NCBI GenBank assembly: GCA_029939635.1
Contig: JAOZSN010000075.1
Coordinates: forward strand, 1-13,946
Origin: Deltaproteobacteria bacterium
GTDB taxonomy: Bacteria; Desulfobacterota; Desulfobulbia; Desulfobulbales; SURF-16
Length of the DNA stretch: 13,946 nt
Reading direction: 5' to 3'
Of this stretch, positions 6,058 through 13,131 are shown one piece after another (position 1 is the first letter of the stretch; each line of letters opens with the position of its first letter). The notes under the pieces were generated by a model. The model did no database searches. It was given only the letters and a program-made list of their open reading frames with translations, and had not been told where the DNA came from. Position numbers and translations under genes: made by a program.

Positions 6058-6633
6058 ATGCGGATCATTAGTGGCACAAGTCGAGGAAGGAGATTAAAAG
6101 GGCCTGCCAAATCAGGCTCTACCATTCGACCTACAGCTGATCGAGCCAGAGAGGCACTCTTTAATATTATTTTCTCGCGGCTAGATGAAGCACGGGTGCT
6201 TGATCTCTTTGCGGGCACTGGTGCCCTAGCTCTTGAGGCATTAAGCCGTGGTGCTGCGTTAGCAGTTGCCATTGATAACGGTGCACAGTCTCTGCGTCTT
6301 CTAAAGGAGAATAGGGCCTTATGTGGTTATGAGCAGAGCTTGCATCTATTTAAAAGGCCTTTACATGGTAATTTGCAGTTTTTACTAGAGATTGGCCAGA
6401 AATACGGCCCCTTTGATCTTGTTTTTATGGACCCACCCTATGATATGGGCTTGAGTCTACCAATTCTTACCTTTGTCGCTGAACATATGCACCTCTTGGC
6501 AGAGCAGGCCATGCTCATTGTTGAGGATGTTGAAGAGGCTAACTTCCCTGACGAGATTGGCCCCCTTGTTTTACATGATGTGCGTAACTACGGTATGACA
6601 GGGTTTTGGTTTTATGGACAGAGGAAGTTATGA
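6058..6633 (+). CDS. rsmD: 16S rRNA (guanine966-N2)-methyltransferase
   Basis: SAM-dependent methyltransferase that modifies G966 of 16S rRNA in the assembled small subunit. The 191 residues are the normal size. The N-terminal MRIISGTSRGRRLKGP and IRPTADRAREALFNI are RsmD hallmarks. The SAM-binding loop is LDLFAGTGALALEAL (48-62). The catalytic DPPY tetrad, which positions the guanine amino group, is at 125-128 in FMDPPYDMG. There is no obvious Shine-Dalgarno sequence, and it starts 32 nt after asd. Its TGA overlaps the coaD ATG (ATGA), a conserved rsmD-coaD pairing in many bacteria. Confidence 0.93.
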   Translation: MRIISGTSRGRRLKGPAKSGSTIRPTADRAREALFNIIFSRLDEARVLDLFAGTGALALEALSRGAALAVAIDNGAQSLRLLKENRALCGYEQSLHLFKRPLHGNLQFLLEIGQKYGPFDLVFMDPPYDMGLSLPILTFVAEHMHLLAEQAMLIVEDVEEANFPDEIGPLVLHDVRNYGMTGFWFYGQRKL

Positions 6634-7169
6634 CAAGCGAACCAACCACTTCATATCAGCCCTTTATTGCTGATACTGTCACTGACAAAATTGCTGTTTA
6701 TCCAGGCACCTTTGATCCCATCACCAGGGGTCATCTTGATATTATAAATCGTTCCCTGGAGATTTTTGACCGGGTTATAGTGGCTATTGCCCATAATTCA
6801 TCTAAGAAGGCCCTGTTTTCTTTAGATGAACGCCTGCAGATGATTCGTGCTTGTTTCCCTGGAGAAAAATCCAAAAGGGTGGAGGTGGATGCTGTTGATG
6901 GTCTTTTAGTTGATTATGCCTATCGCCGTGGAGCCAAGGCCATTGTCCGTGGCTTGCGAGCGGTCTCTGATTTTGACTATGAGTTTCAGCTTGCCCTGAT
7001 GAACCGCCGTATAGAACGAGAGGTGGAAACAGTATTTCTCATGCCTGGTTTTCGTTGGATTTATATCAGTTCTTCCATTATTAAAGATGCTGCGCGCCAC
7101 GGTGGTGATATAAGTGGGCTAGTGCCAGACCATGTTTGTGAACAATTACGCCGTAAATTCATGAAGTGA
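6630..7169 (+). CDS. coaD: Pantetheine-phosphate adenylyltransferase
   Basis: Penultimate step of CoA synthesis: 4'-phosphopantetheine plus ATP gives dephospho-CoA. I place the start at ATG 6630, which overlaps the rsmD stop and has GAGGAAG at 6621-6627, rather than at an in-frame ATG 24 nt upstream with no ribosome site. This gives 179 residues. The nucleotidyltransferase T/HxGH motif is in YPGTFDPITRGH (24-35), and the second motif is the WIYISSSIIKD segment near residue 147. KAIVRGLRAVSDFDYEFQLALMNR is diagnostic of CoaD. About 19 residues (MTSEPTTSYQ...) precede the usual first strand KIAVYPG, a small extension compared with the typical length of about 160. Followed by a short terminator. 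Confidence 0.95.
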   Translation: MTSEPTTSYQPFIADTVTDKIAVYPGTFDPITRGHLDIINRSLEIFDRVIVAIAHNSSKKALFSLDERLQMIRACFPGEKSKRVEVDAVDGLLVDYAYRRGAKAIVRGLRAVSDFDYEFQLALMNRRIEREVETVFLMPGFRWIYISSSIIKDAARHGGDISGLVPDHVCEQLRRKFMK

Positions 7170-7172
7170 AAG

Positions 7173-7198
7173 TAACTATTGAACAGTTACAGTTTTTA
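7173..7198 (+). terminator. Short terminator after coaD
   Basis: GTAACT (7173-7178) and AGTTAC (7186-7191) form a perfect 6-bp stem with a 7-nt loop, followed by AGTTTTT. It begins four bases after the coaD stop. The stem is AT rich, so it may only attenuate transcription into the next gene. Confidence 0.5.
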
Positions 7199-7203
7199 GC
7201 TTA

Positions 7204-8544
7204 GTGCAATATATTGTCCTACCTGAATACCCACAAGTGAAAAAAACATACGATGTTGTCATAGAAAAAATGGTAGCAGGTGCCTTGGGACTGGCTCGGT
7301 TAAGTGATGGCCGGGTTGTGTTTGTGGCTAATACTCTGCCTGGTGAAGAGGTTCGCCTTCGTCTCCTGGCAGGTGGTAAGGCAAAGGCGCCCATGGCACG
7401 CCTGCAGCAGGTATTGCGTCCCTCTGCCTCTCGTGTTTCTCCTTCCTGTCCTTATCATGCTCGTTGCGGTGGCTGTCAGTTGCAACATTGTGCTGACGAC
7501 GAACAGGCTGTTTTGAAAAAAGCAATGTTTGTTGAACAACTTGAGCGCAGTTCTTTGTCCTTTGCCGCAGAAAATATTGACTTTTATGCTGCCCCGCAGC
7601 CCTTACGCTATCGGCAACGTATACGCTTACAGGTTCAGGATGGTGAGGTTGGCTATTTTCAGGCCAAGACCCATACCTTTCTGGCCATTGAGCAATGTCT
7701 GTTGGCCTGTGGGGAAATTAATGATCTTCTTGATGCTTTGCTTGGGCATGAGGTCTGGTCGTTTGTTGGGGAGTTGACTACTCAGCTTGAACTTCATCTT
7801 GACGCGAGCAGTGGCTTGGTTGTTATTCGGCTGCATTATAATCGGAAGGTGAGACCACGTGATGTGCAGCTTTTTGCTGCTTTAGTGGCTGATCTTGCCG
7901 GACTTAAGACTCTACTTGTTATTGATCCACATGGCCGGGTCTCTGGGCCTTTTCCCGCTGATATCGATCCTTTCCTCCATTTTCAACTCCCTCTGTCTGA
8001 TTTTGAGTCCATTGATTTTACCCTTGAGGCTGGTGGCTTTTGTCAAGTCAATCAACAGCAGAATGAGGTAATGGTAAGGCAACTTCTTGCCTGGCTAGGC
8101 AGTGGAGATGGGCGTCGTGTTTTGGATCTGTTTTGTGGTATGGGGAATTTTTCATTGGCCCTGGCAAGAGCAGATTTTGAGGTGCTCGGTGTTGATCAAC
8201 AACGGGCGGGCATTCGGCAGGCGCAACGTAACAGCAGAGAAAACAGTCTTTCCTGCGATTTCCTCCGTCAAGGAACAGCACAAGCCTTAGAGCATTTTAC
8301 TGAAACCCAGGAGCGCTTTGATGTCATCCTCCTTGATCCGCCCCGGGCTGGAATCAAGGAAGAGGCTGCCGCCATTGCTGCCATGGGGGTGAAGCAGGTT
8401 ATCTATATCTCCTGTGACCCAGCGACCTTGCTTCGTGATCTCCAGGTAATGGTTAAGTTCTATAGTATTACAGCTATTTCCCTGGTTGACATGTTCCCTC
8501 AGACCGCTCATGTTGAGTCCATGGTTCTTCTTGAACGCCTTTAA
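7204..8544 (+). CDS. rlmD: 23S rRNA (uracil-C5)-methyltransferase, RlmD/RumA type
   Basis: SAM-dependent m5U methyltransferase of the TrmA/RumA family, most likely acting on 23S rRNA (U1939 in E. coli). An N-terminal TRAM RNA-binding domain covers about residues 13-75 (VAGALGLARLSDGRVVFV). An iron-sulfur site follows, with Cys82, Cys88 and Cys91 in CPYHARCGGCQLQH and a fourth Cys at 165 or 169. The methyltransferase domain carries GGFCQVNQQQN (277-287), SAM loop LDLFCGMGNFSL (307-318), LLDPPRAGIK (376-385), nucleophile Cys404 in YISCDPATL, and the general-base Glu438 in HVESM. Length, 446 residues, is normal. The start is uncertain: GTG 7204 or GTG 7237, both without a ribosome site. The exact uridine target (RlmD, RlmC or TrmA-like) cannot be fixed from sequence by eye; the iron-sulfur site plus TRAM favours RlmD. 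Confidence 0.88.
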   Translation: MQYIVLPEYPQVKKTYDVVIEKMVAGALGLARLSDGRVVFVANTLPGEEVRLRLLAGGKAKAPMARLQQVLRPSASRVSPSCPYHARCGGCQLQHCADDEQAVLKKAMFVEQLERSSLSFAAENIDFYAAPQPLRYRQRIRLQVQDGEVGYFQAKTHTFLAIEQCLLACGEINDLLDALLGHEVWSFVGELTTQLELHLDASSGLVVIRLHYNRKVRPRDVQLFAALVADLAGLKTLLVIDPHGRVSGPFPADIDPFLHFQLPLSDFESIDFTLEAGGFCQVNQQQNEVMVRQLLAWLGSGDGRRVLDLFCGMGNFSLALARADFEVLGVDQQRAGIRQAQRNSRENSLSCDFLRQGTAQALEHFTETQERFDVILLDPPRAGIKEEAAAIAAMGVKQVIYISCDPATLLRDLQVMVKFYSITAISLVDMFPQTAHVESMVLLERL

Positions 8545-8611
8545 TGTCATAGTTAATTTGTGGCAGGAGCCGATTTTTCCTTCTTTAGTTTGAAACCTCT
8601 TCAGGAATATC

Positions 8612-9394
8612 ATGACCGAGCTTGAATATCATAACGGTGTCTATCATACCTCACCCCAAGCAGCTTCTTTTCCTGCTAAAATTATGCCTTCTCTGGCTTT
8701 TTACTTGCGCCTAATGATGACAGTGTATCGTGATAGTGTATTGGGAAAAAAAGGGCTCTATGATACGCCAACCTGGAGTAAATCCAGCGCTGGTATTTTG
8801 GAGATTGCCGAAAAGGTTGGTATACAGGTTGAGGTGAGTGGTATTGAAAATGTTAGATCACTCTCTACCCCGGCAGTATTTATCGGCAACCATATGAGTA
8901 TGCTGGAAACCCTGCTGCTCCCTAGCATTCTCTGCCCCATCCGTAGAATGACATATATTCTTAAACAAGATTTACTTGAATACCCGATTTTTAAGCATGT
9001 GCTACAGGCCATTGAGGTGGTAGCGGTAAGCAGAACAAATCCACGCCAGGATCTTAAAACAGTGTTACGTGAAGGTACGGCCAGACTGAACAATGGGCTC
9101 TCGGTCATGGTCTTTCCGCAGACCACTCGCTCTCACACCTTTGACCCAACTCAGATGAGTTCACTGGGCGTTAAGCTGGCCAAGAAAGCTGCTATGCCAA
9201 TCATTCCCCTGGCATTAAAGACAGATGCCTTGCAAAACGGCACCTTAATAAAGGATCTTGGTCGTATTGATACGTCTCGTCCTGTTCATTTCGCCTTTGG
9301 TGAACCGTTAGAGGTGGTTGGTAAGGGCAATGCTGAACATGAGGCGGTGCTATGTTTTATCAGTGATAAGCTGGCCCATTGGCAGATTTCATAA
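8612..9394 (+). CDS. PlsC-like lysophospholipid/glycerolipid acyltransferase
   Basis: Predicted membrane-associated acyltransferase of the PlsC (LPLAT) superfamily, probably acylating a lysophospholipid or a related acceptor. The 260 residues contain the motif-I region VFIGNHMSMLET (89-100), giving H94-x4-E99 where the family usually has H-x4-D. Motif III is VFPQTTRSHTF (167-177), where FPEGTRS is usual. MPIIPLALK (195-203) corresponds to the motif-IV region. The core fold order is therefore intact with substitutions in both signature motifs. A possible hydrophobic stretch near 24-38 could anchor it. AGGAA at 8603-8607 supports the start. With psd and pssA it is the third phospholipid-related gene in the window, but the real acceptor is unknown. 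I do not assign plsC as the symbol. Confidence 0.85.
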   Translation: MTELEYHNGVYHTSPQAASFPAKIMPSLAFYLRLMMTVYRDSVLGKKGLYDTPTWSKSSAGILEIAEKVGIQVEVSGIENVRSLSTPAVFIGNHMSMLETLLLPSILCPIRRMTYILKQDLLEYPIFKHVLQAIEVVAVSRTNPRQDLKTVLREGTARLNNGLSVMVFPQTTRSHTFDPTQMSSLGVKLAKKAAMPIIPLALKTDALQNGTLIKDLGRIDTSRPVHFAFGEPLEVVGKGNAEHEAVLCFISDKLAHWQIS

Positions 9395-9414
9395 AGATCG
9401 AACGTCTTTATTTT
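9393..9414 (+). terminator. Small stem-loop between convergent genes
   Basis: AAAGAT (9393-9398) pairs with GTCTTT (9404-9409, one G-U) around a CGAAC loop, followed by ATTTT. It sits in the 13-nt gap between two converging genes and overlaps both stop codons, so it may terminate plus-strand transcription. The stem is weak. Confidence 0.35.
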
Positions 9415-10031
9415 CGGTTGTTCAATGCCTTTACTAGGGCATGGTGGTGGAGATGCCCGGCAAAATGTACAGGACTCTTGCCACTTACCGGGTCAAAGCT
9501 GCTCGGGTCTGCCATGCAGAGAAACTGAACCTCGCGGGCCACACATTCTAAGGCCTCGTCCGGGGTTTTACCTATGAGTTTAGCAATGACCTGCCAAGTG
9601 GCACCGCAAGAGGCACCATGGCTCACCTGTACCTGGCTTATCCTTCCTGCATTGTCACAATACACCTCATACTCTGGTACGCCAAACTGCTGACCATAGC
9701 TGCCTAAGTCATTTCTGTTGGCCAAGCCGCAACAGGTAAAGGGAGAAATTTCTCCAATTTTACGTGGACCACTGGTGATAATAGGAATCTTGAGGCGGTT
9801 AGCCAATTCAACAAGATAATCAGCTAAGTCAGGATGTTTGAGGAAATTTAAGATAAGATCGCCGACAAGAGAATCAGGGAAATACTCTTCTGGATCTTCA
9901 ATGAAATCAGGGAGGGCTGTGGGCAAATCATAGTTGGCCACAATCTCAAGATCATGGCCATAATGGTCTATACCAGCAATTTTTTTATCGCCAGAACCAG
10001 CCTGTTGAAAGATAAGGAGTTTGGTGGTCAT
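9408..10031 (-). CDS. DUF166-family Cys/His-rich protein of unknown function
   Basis: A 207-residue soluble protein that I place in the DUF166 family from the SPFTCCGLA and GASCGATW motifs. This is recognition by pattern, not a search. Cysteines are at 100, 101, 125, 142, 163 and 172. The C-terminus is histidine rich (His189, His193, His195-197 in VHFAGHLHHHAL). Cys100/101, Cys142, Cys172 and these histidines could form a metal or iron-sulfur site; that is inference. The N-terminal LLIFQQAGSGDKKIAGI and LKIPIITSG look like an alpha/beta fold. Function is unknown. Family members have sometimes been labelled thymidylate synthase, which nothing visible here supports. It starts 33 nt after the 125-residue hypothetical gene and is probably its co-transcribed partner. 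Confidence 0.7.
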   Translation of the reverse strand: MTTKLLIFQQAGSGDKKIAGIDHYGHDLEIVANYDLPTALPDFIEDPEEYFPDSLVGDLILNFLKHPDLADYLVELANRLKIPIITSGPRKIGEISPFTCCGLANRNDLGSYGQQFGVPEYEVYCDNAGRISQVQVSHGASCGATWQVIAKLIGKTPDEALECVAREVQFLCMADPSSFDPVSGKSPVHFAGHLHHHALVKALNNRK

Positions 10032-10033
10032 AG

Positions 10034-10072
10034 CTCAGTGGGCACAGAGGTGCAAACGTTGACCTCAGTGGG
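10034..10072. repeat. 9-bp direct repeat and dyad in the intergenic gap
   Basis: CTCAGTGGG occurs at 10034-10042 and 10064-10072, around the gap between the two hypothetical genes. An inverted pair GAGGT (10047-10051) and ACCTC (10062-10066) lies between and partly overlaps the second copy. It covers the stop of the upstream gene and the leader of the DUF166 gene. A role in translational coupling or binding is possible, but chance is as likely. Confidence 0.25.
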
Positions 10073-10442
10073 TCATTTGGGAAACCTCTTCATACATGTC
10101 TTCTTTATGCTGATCATACATATCAAGCTCAGATATGATCTTAATGCGACACTGTTCAATACGCTCATAGGGAATATCAAGTATGAGGGCTAAGTCGTCA
10201 ATCCCGCGACCTTTATTGAAGTGTTGCTCTACGATGAGGTTCTTTAGGAAATCATCAATGATGACATTGCGTAACATATCATCAATTCCTTGCAAGGTGT
10301 TCAAGGCCTCATTAAAAGTTTTACCAGTGGAAATAGCCTTGCGGATGGCCTGGATAGCGAGATCATAGACCTTACTGGTTGCCTTGTGAGTATAATCGTT
10401 TAAATCGTCAACAGGTGATTGCGGCATTGGAAACCCCACCAT
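10065..10442 (-). CDS. Unrecognised 125-residue helical protein with HTH-like C-terminus
   Basis: I do not recognise this protein. It is charged and strongly helical, with no signal peptide, membrane segment or Cys-rich motif (a single Cys, residue 98). The segment about 76-106 (NKGRGIDDLALILDIPYERI...) has the spacing of a helix-turn-helix like those of sigma-factor region 4 or small DNA-binding proteins: a helix, a turn at DIPYE, then an RIEQCRIKI helix. DNA binding is inference only. The start may be ATG 10442, or ATG 10427, which has GGTGGGG just ahead; the latter removes five residues. It precedes the DUF166 gene on the same strand with a 33-nt gap, suggesting a functional pair. It follows the alcohol dehydrogenase by 141 nt, so it may begin a separate unit. 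Confidence 0.7.
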   Translation of the reverse strand: MVGFPMPQSPVDDLNDYTHKATSKVYDLAIQAIRKAISTGKTFNEALNTLQGIDDMLRNVIIDDFLKNLIVEQHFNKGRGIDDLALILDIPYERIEQCRIKIISELDMYDQHKEDMYEEVSQMTH

Positions 10443-10550
10443 AAGTAGCTTTCAGCGCAGAACATACGGCTGTAGCTAATTTTATTATCTTGAAATCGTA
10501 TTTAAAAAGTAGTCGAACAACTTAGCAGAAAATAGTGGTGTGGCCAAGTA

Positions 10551-10575
10551 TTTTACGCCATTAATAATGGTAAAA
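10551..10575 (-). terminator. AT-rich stem-loop after the alcohol dehydrogenase
   Basis: TTTTAC (10551-10556) with GTAAAA (10570-10575), and CATT (10559-10562) with AATG (10566-10569) inside, form a bulged AT-rich hairpin starting nine bases past the dehydrogenase stop. It is low in GC and lacks a clean T run on the minus strand, so it is a weak terminator candidate. The rest of the 141-nt gap shows no clear ORF and only a poor -10-like GATAAT. Confidence 0.3.
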
Positions 10576-10583
10576 AGAGCCTA

Positions 10584-11747
10584 TTAGCAGCAACTGGTCA
10601 GTATTTCAGTAATTATTTGTTCATTATAATTCTTTAATCGCCACACCTTAGCAAGGGGAAGGCTTTCTTTGGCCAGAAATGGGATAGCCTTCTTTTCAAT
10701 GCCTAGTTCTGCTAAGGAAGTGGGGGCATCCATTTTTTGAAACCATGATTTGAGACGAGCAACTCCTTCCATAGCAGCGGCCTGATCAGTATTGTGCTCA
10801 CAGCCCATAACCCTTCGGCCAAACTGAGCAAACTTTTCAGGATTCTTGTTGGCCTGAATTAAGAGCCAGCCCGGCATGACAACAGCCAGGCCAGCGCCAT
10901 GGGCCACATTATAATGAGCACTGAGGGTGTGTTCTATCATGTGCATGGGAAAACCCACAAGACCTAAGCCCGCAGCTGTCCAGCCATTAAGGGCCATGGT
11001 ACTGCACCACATAAGATCGGCCCGGCCTTGGTAATCATCTAAGTCCGCATAGAGTCGTTCACAGCTCTCCATAATTGAGACGATTAATCCCTCCATAAAC
11101 CGATCTTGTACAGGCGTAGCCGGATCTTTACAGGTAAAATAAAATTCTAGTATATGAGCAATAGCATCTATAGCCCCATACACCGTGTAATCGCGTGGCA
11201 CGCTACAGGTAACAGTAGGGTCAAGAATAGACACCTGTGGGTTAAGAAGTTTGTTGCCTGTGCCAAACTTAAGCTGCTTGTCGTCATGGGTAATAACCAT
11301 GCCACCGTTCATTTCAGAACCTGCAGCAGCCAAGGTTAAAACACAACTCAGCGGTAAGGTTTGTTTGATAGATTTTTTACCAGTGAAAAATTTCCACACA
11401 TCATGAACAGCAGGCACTCCGGCACTAATGGCCTTGGCACTATCAATTACCGAACCACCACCAGCAGCGACAATAACGTCAACATTCTTGGCCCGAGCCA
11501 AATCAATACCTGCACGAACATGGCTAAGCAGGGGATTAGACTGGACACCACCGTGTTCAACGATGGTAACACCGGCATCGGTAAGGGCTGTTTTTATCTG
11601 GGTTAACAAACCGCTGGCAATTATTGACTGTTGGCCATAGACTAGGAGAGCTTTGCTACCCAGTTGCGCAGTTTCTGGGCCAATTTGGCCCACAGTATCT
11701 CTACCAAAGATAATCTTTGTCTGGTTATGAAGAACAAAATTTTGCAT
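10584..11747 (-). CDS. Iron-containing alcohol dehydrogenase (YqhD/BdhA-like)
   Basis: NAD(P)-dependent group III (iron-type) alcohol/aldehyde oxidoreductase; the natural substrate is unknown. The 387 residues match the YqhD/butanol-dehydrogenase branch. The nucleotide-binding GGGSVIDSAK is at 96-105. The metal ligands expected by family alignment are Asp194 and His198 in GAIDAIAHILE, and His269 and His283 in FPMHMIEH and VAHGAG, with the conserved non-ligand His273 between them. TLAAAGSEMN (138-147) corresponds to the usual T-x-xGTGSE-type segment. A strong GAGGAG ribosome site (11755-11760 on the minus strand) precedes the ATG. It begins only 20 nt after ksgA ends, so it is almost certainly read from the tsaD-DUF2062-ksgA transcript. 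That is an odd company for a catabolic or detoxifying enzyme. Confidence 0.93.
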   Translation of the reverse strand: MQNFVLHNQTKIIFGRDTVGQIGPETAQLGSKALLVYGQQSIIASGLLTQIKTALTDAGVTIVEHGGVQSNPLLSHVRAGIDLARAKNVDVIVAAGGGSVIDSAKAISAGVPAVHDVWKFFTGKKSIKQTLPLSCVLTLAAAGSEMNGGMVITHDDKQLKFGTGNKLLNPQVSILDPTVTCSVPRDYTVYGAIDAIAHILEFYFTCKDPATPVQDRFMEGLIVSIMESCERLYADLDDYQGRADLMWCSTMALNGWTAAGLGLVGFPMHMIEHTLSAHYNVAHGAGLAVVMPGWLLIQANKNPEKFAQFGRRVMGCEHNTDQAAAMEGVARLKSWFQKMDAPTSLAELGIEKKAIPFLAKESLPLAKVWRLKNYNEQIITEILTSCC

Positions 11748-11767
11748 GGTTTATCTCCTCTCCACTG

Positions 11768-12616
11768 TTAGCTTTGGTCAAGATGTTGGCAAAGGTGTAA
11801 AAAGTTATCATATGTTAAGGCCTCAGCTCTGATTTTCGCTGAAAGACCACCCATATCTAGAGCCGCATTGATTTGCTCTTTACTATAGCCCAGAGCTGAA
11901 CTTGCCAAGGCATTGACCAGGGTTTTGCGCCGCTGTTGAAAGCCAGCTTTGACGATTTTCACCAGTTTATGCGGCTCAGCAAGATGTCTGTCTGGGTAAG
12001 GGGGAGGGTGAAAATCAATTTTGATGACCACTGAATCAACCTTGGGTTGCGGGTGAAATTTGCTGGCATCAACTTTGAGCAGGGTGGTTATATCACTGCA
12101 GCCATTATAGAGCACCGATAAGACACCATAGGCCTTAGTGCCTGATTTGGCAGCAAGACGCTGGCCCACCTCTTTTTGTAACATGAGTACGGCCCAGTCC
12201 ATATGCTCCCTGATCTCTAGAAGTTTAAAAAGTAAGGGATTGGAAATGGAGTAAGGCAGATTGGCCATAATTTTGAGCGTTGAGCCCATAGTAGTAGCCA
12301 ATTCACGAAAGTCTTGCTTGAGAAGATCCTGATGAACGAGACGCACATTGGCTGGCAGATCCTGTTTCTCGTCATGATAGCGAATAATCCCTCGGTCTAT
12401 TTCCAGACCCACAACTTCTTTAACCTGCTGGGCCAAGGGCTTGGTAAGCGAGCCTAGTCCCACGCCTAATTCTAAAATGGAATCAGATGATGTAGCACCG
12501 GAAAGGTCAATAATTTTGTCCACGGTTTGCTGGCAGACCAGGAAATTTTGGCCAAGTTTTTTCTTGGGGGCCAGCTCTTCCTGTCTTAATATTTTCTTTA
12601 TGTCATGACGGTTCAT
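11768..12616 (-). CDS. ksgA: 16S rRNA (adenine1518-N6/adenine1519-N6)-dimethyltransferase
   Basis: Dimethylates the two adjacent adenines in the 3' hairpin of 16S rRNA late in small-subunit assembly. At 282 residues it is the normal size. APKKKLGQNFLV (16-27) is the characteristic N-terminal RNA/SAM segment. The SAM-binding region is ILELGVGLGSLTKPL (47-61), and the acidic residue for the ribose is in VGLEIDRG. The catalytic NLPYSISNPLL is at 119-129. HPQPKVDSVVIKI and AGFQQRRKTLVNAL are typical of the C-terminal part. The start MNRHDIKKILRQ fits the family. It follows the DUF2062 gene by 35 nt and precedes the alcohol dehydrogenase by 20 nt in the same direction. Confidence 0.95.
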   Translation of the reverse strand: MNRHDIKKILRQEELAPKKKLGQNFLVCQQTVDKIIDLSGATSSDSILELGVGLGSLTKPLAQQVKEVVGLEIDRGIIRYHDEKQDLPANVRLVHQDLLKQDFRELATTMGSTLKIMANLPYSISNPLLFKLLEIREHMDWAVLMLQKEVGQRLAAKSGTKAYGVLSVLYNGCSDITTLLKVDASKFHPQPKVDSVVIKIDFHPPPYPDRHLAEPHKLVKIVKAGFQQRRKTLVNALASSALGYSKEQINAALDMGGLSAKIRAEALTYDNFLHLCQHLDQS

Positions 12617-12651
12617 AATGCTAATAAGCTCAATTGTTCGGCCTAGTACCT

Positions 12652-13131
12652 TTAATGGTTAGTTTTTTTGCTGCGCCTGTGAGTAAAAAAACGATAGGTT
12701 GAATAATAGGCGGTAATGGTAAAGGGTAGGGCCAGAATAATACCACCGCAGAGCACAACCATGATTGCGTCCAGGCCAAGATCAGCAAGCGTGGAAAGGG
12801 ATGCAAATCCTTGTGAGGCAACTAGATTCGTGACTTCTTTCACTCTTTGCCAGCTAAGAACGTTGGGAAAGATAAGGGAGCCAATCCACCAGCTTACAAA
12901 ATATTGACCACATAAGGTAAGGGGATTGCCCACAAGGGCGGCGGCGATAAGTGCGCCCACAGCATTTCCCCCCAGACAAAAGCAGAGGGTGAAAATAAGC
13001 ACCGTCCGCAGGGGAACAATGGGGGTAATACCGACAAAAATACCAATGGTTACACCCTTAGCCAGCTTTTTAGGGTCATCCTTAAGGCGCTTGAAACGCA
13101 GATAATGATAGCGCAGAAATCTCTTGTTCAT
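12652..13131 (-). CDS. DUF2062 membrane protein
   Basis: A 159-residue integral membrane protein of the DUF2062 family; function unknown. A basic N-terminus (RYHYLRFKRLKDDPKKLAKG) leads into the family core GVTIGIFVGITPIVP (26-40). Hydrophobic helices at about 43-68 follow, with the conserved GNPLT (68-72), then a loop and a last membrane helix near 120-142, ending in a basic HRRSKK tail. Its ATG overlaps the TGA of tsaD, implying translational coupling. DUF2062 genes are often found beside cell-envelope or housekeeping genes, but no activity is established that I can state. Confidence 0.85.
   Translation of the reverse strand: MNKRFLRYHYLRFKRLKDDPKKLAKGVTIGIFVGITPIVPLRTVLIFTLCFCLGGNAVGALIAAALVGNPLTLCGQYFVSWWIGSLIFPNVLSWQRVKEVTNLVASQGFASLSTLADLGLDAIMVVLCGGIILALPFTITAYYSTYRFFTHRRSKKTNH

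Noticed and set aside
6606..6629. Longer coaD start at ATG 6606
   Set aside because: It overlaps rsmD by 28 nt and has no ribosome site, whereas ATG 6630 has GAGGAAG and the ATGA overlap.
7300..7539. Several overlapping ORFs in other frames within the first third of the RlmD-type gene
   Set aside because: The main frame holds the TRAM domain and the Cys82/88/91 site; the others show no motif.
9408..10031. Thymidylate synthase label for the DUF166-type gene
   Set aside because: No ThyA or ThyX signature is visible; DUF166 is of unknown function.
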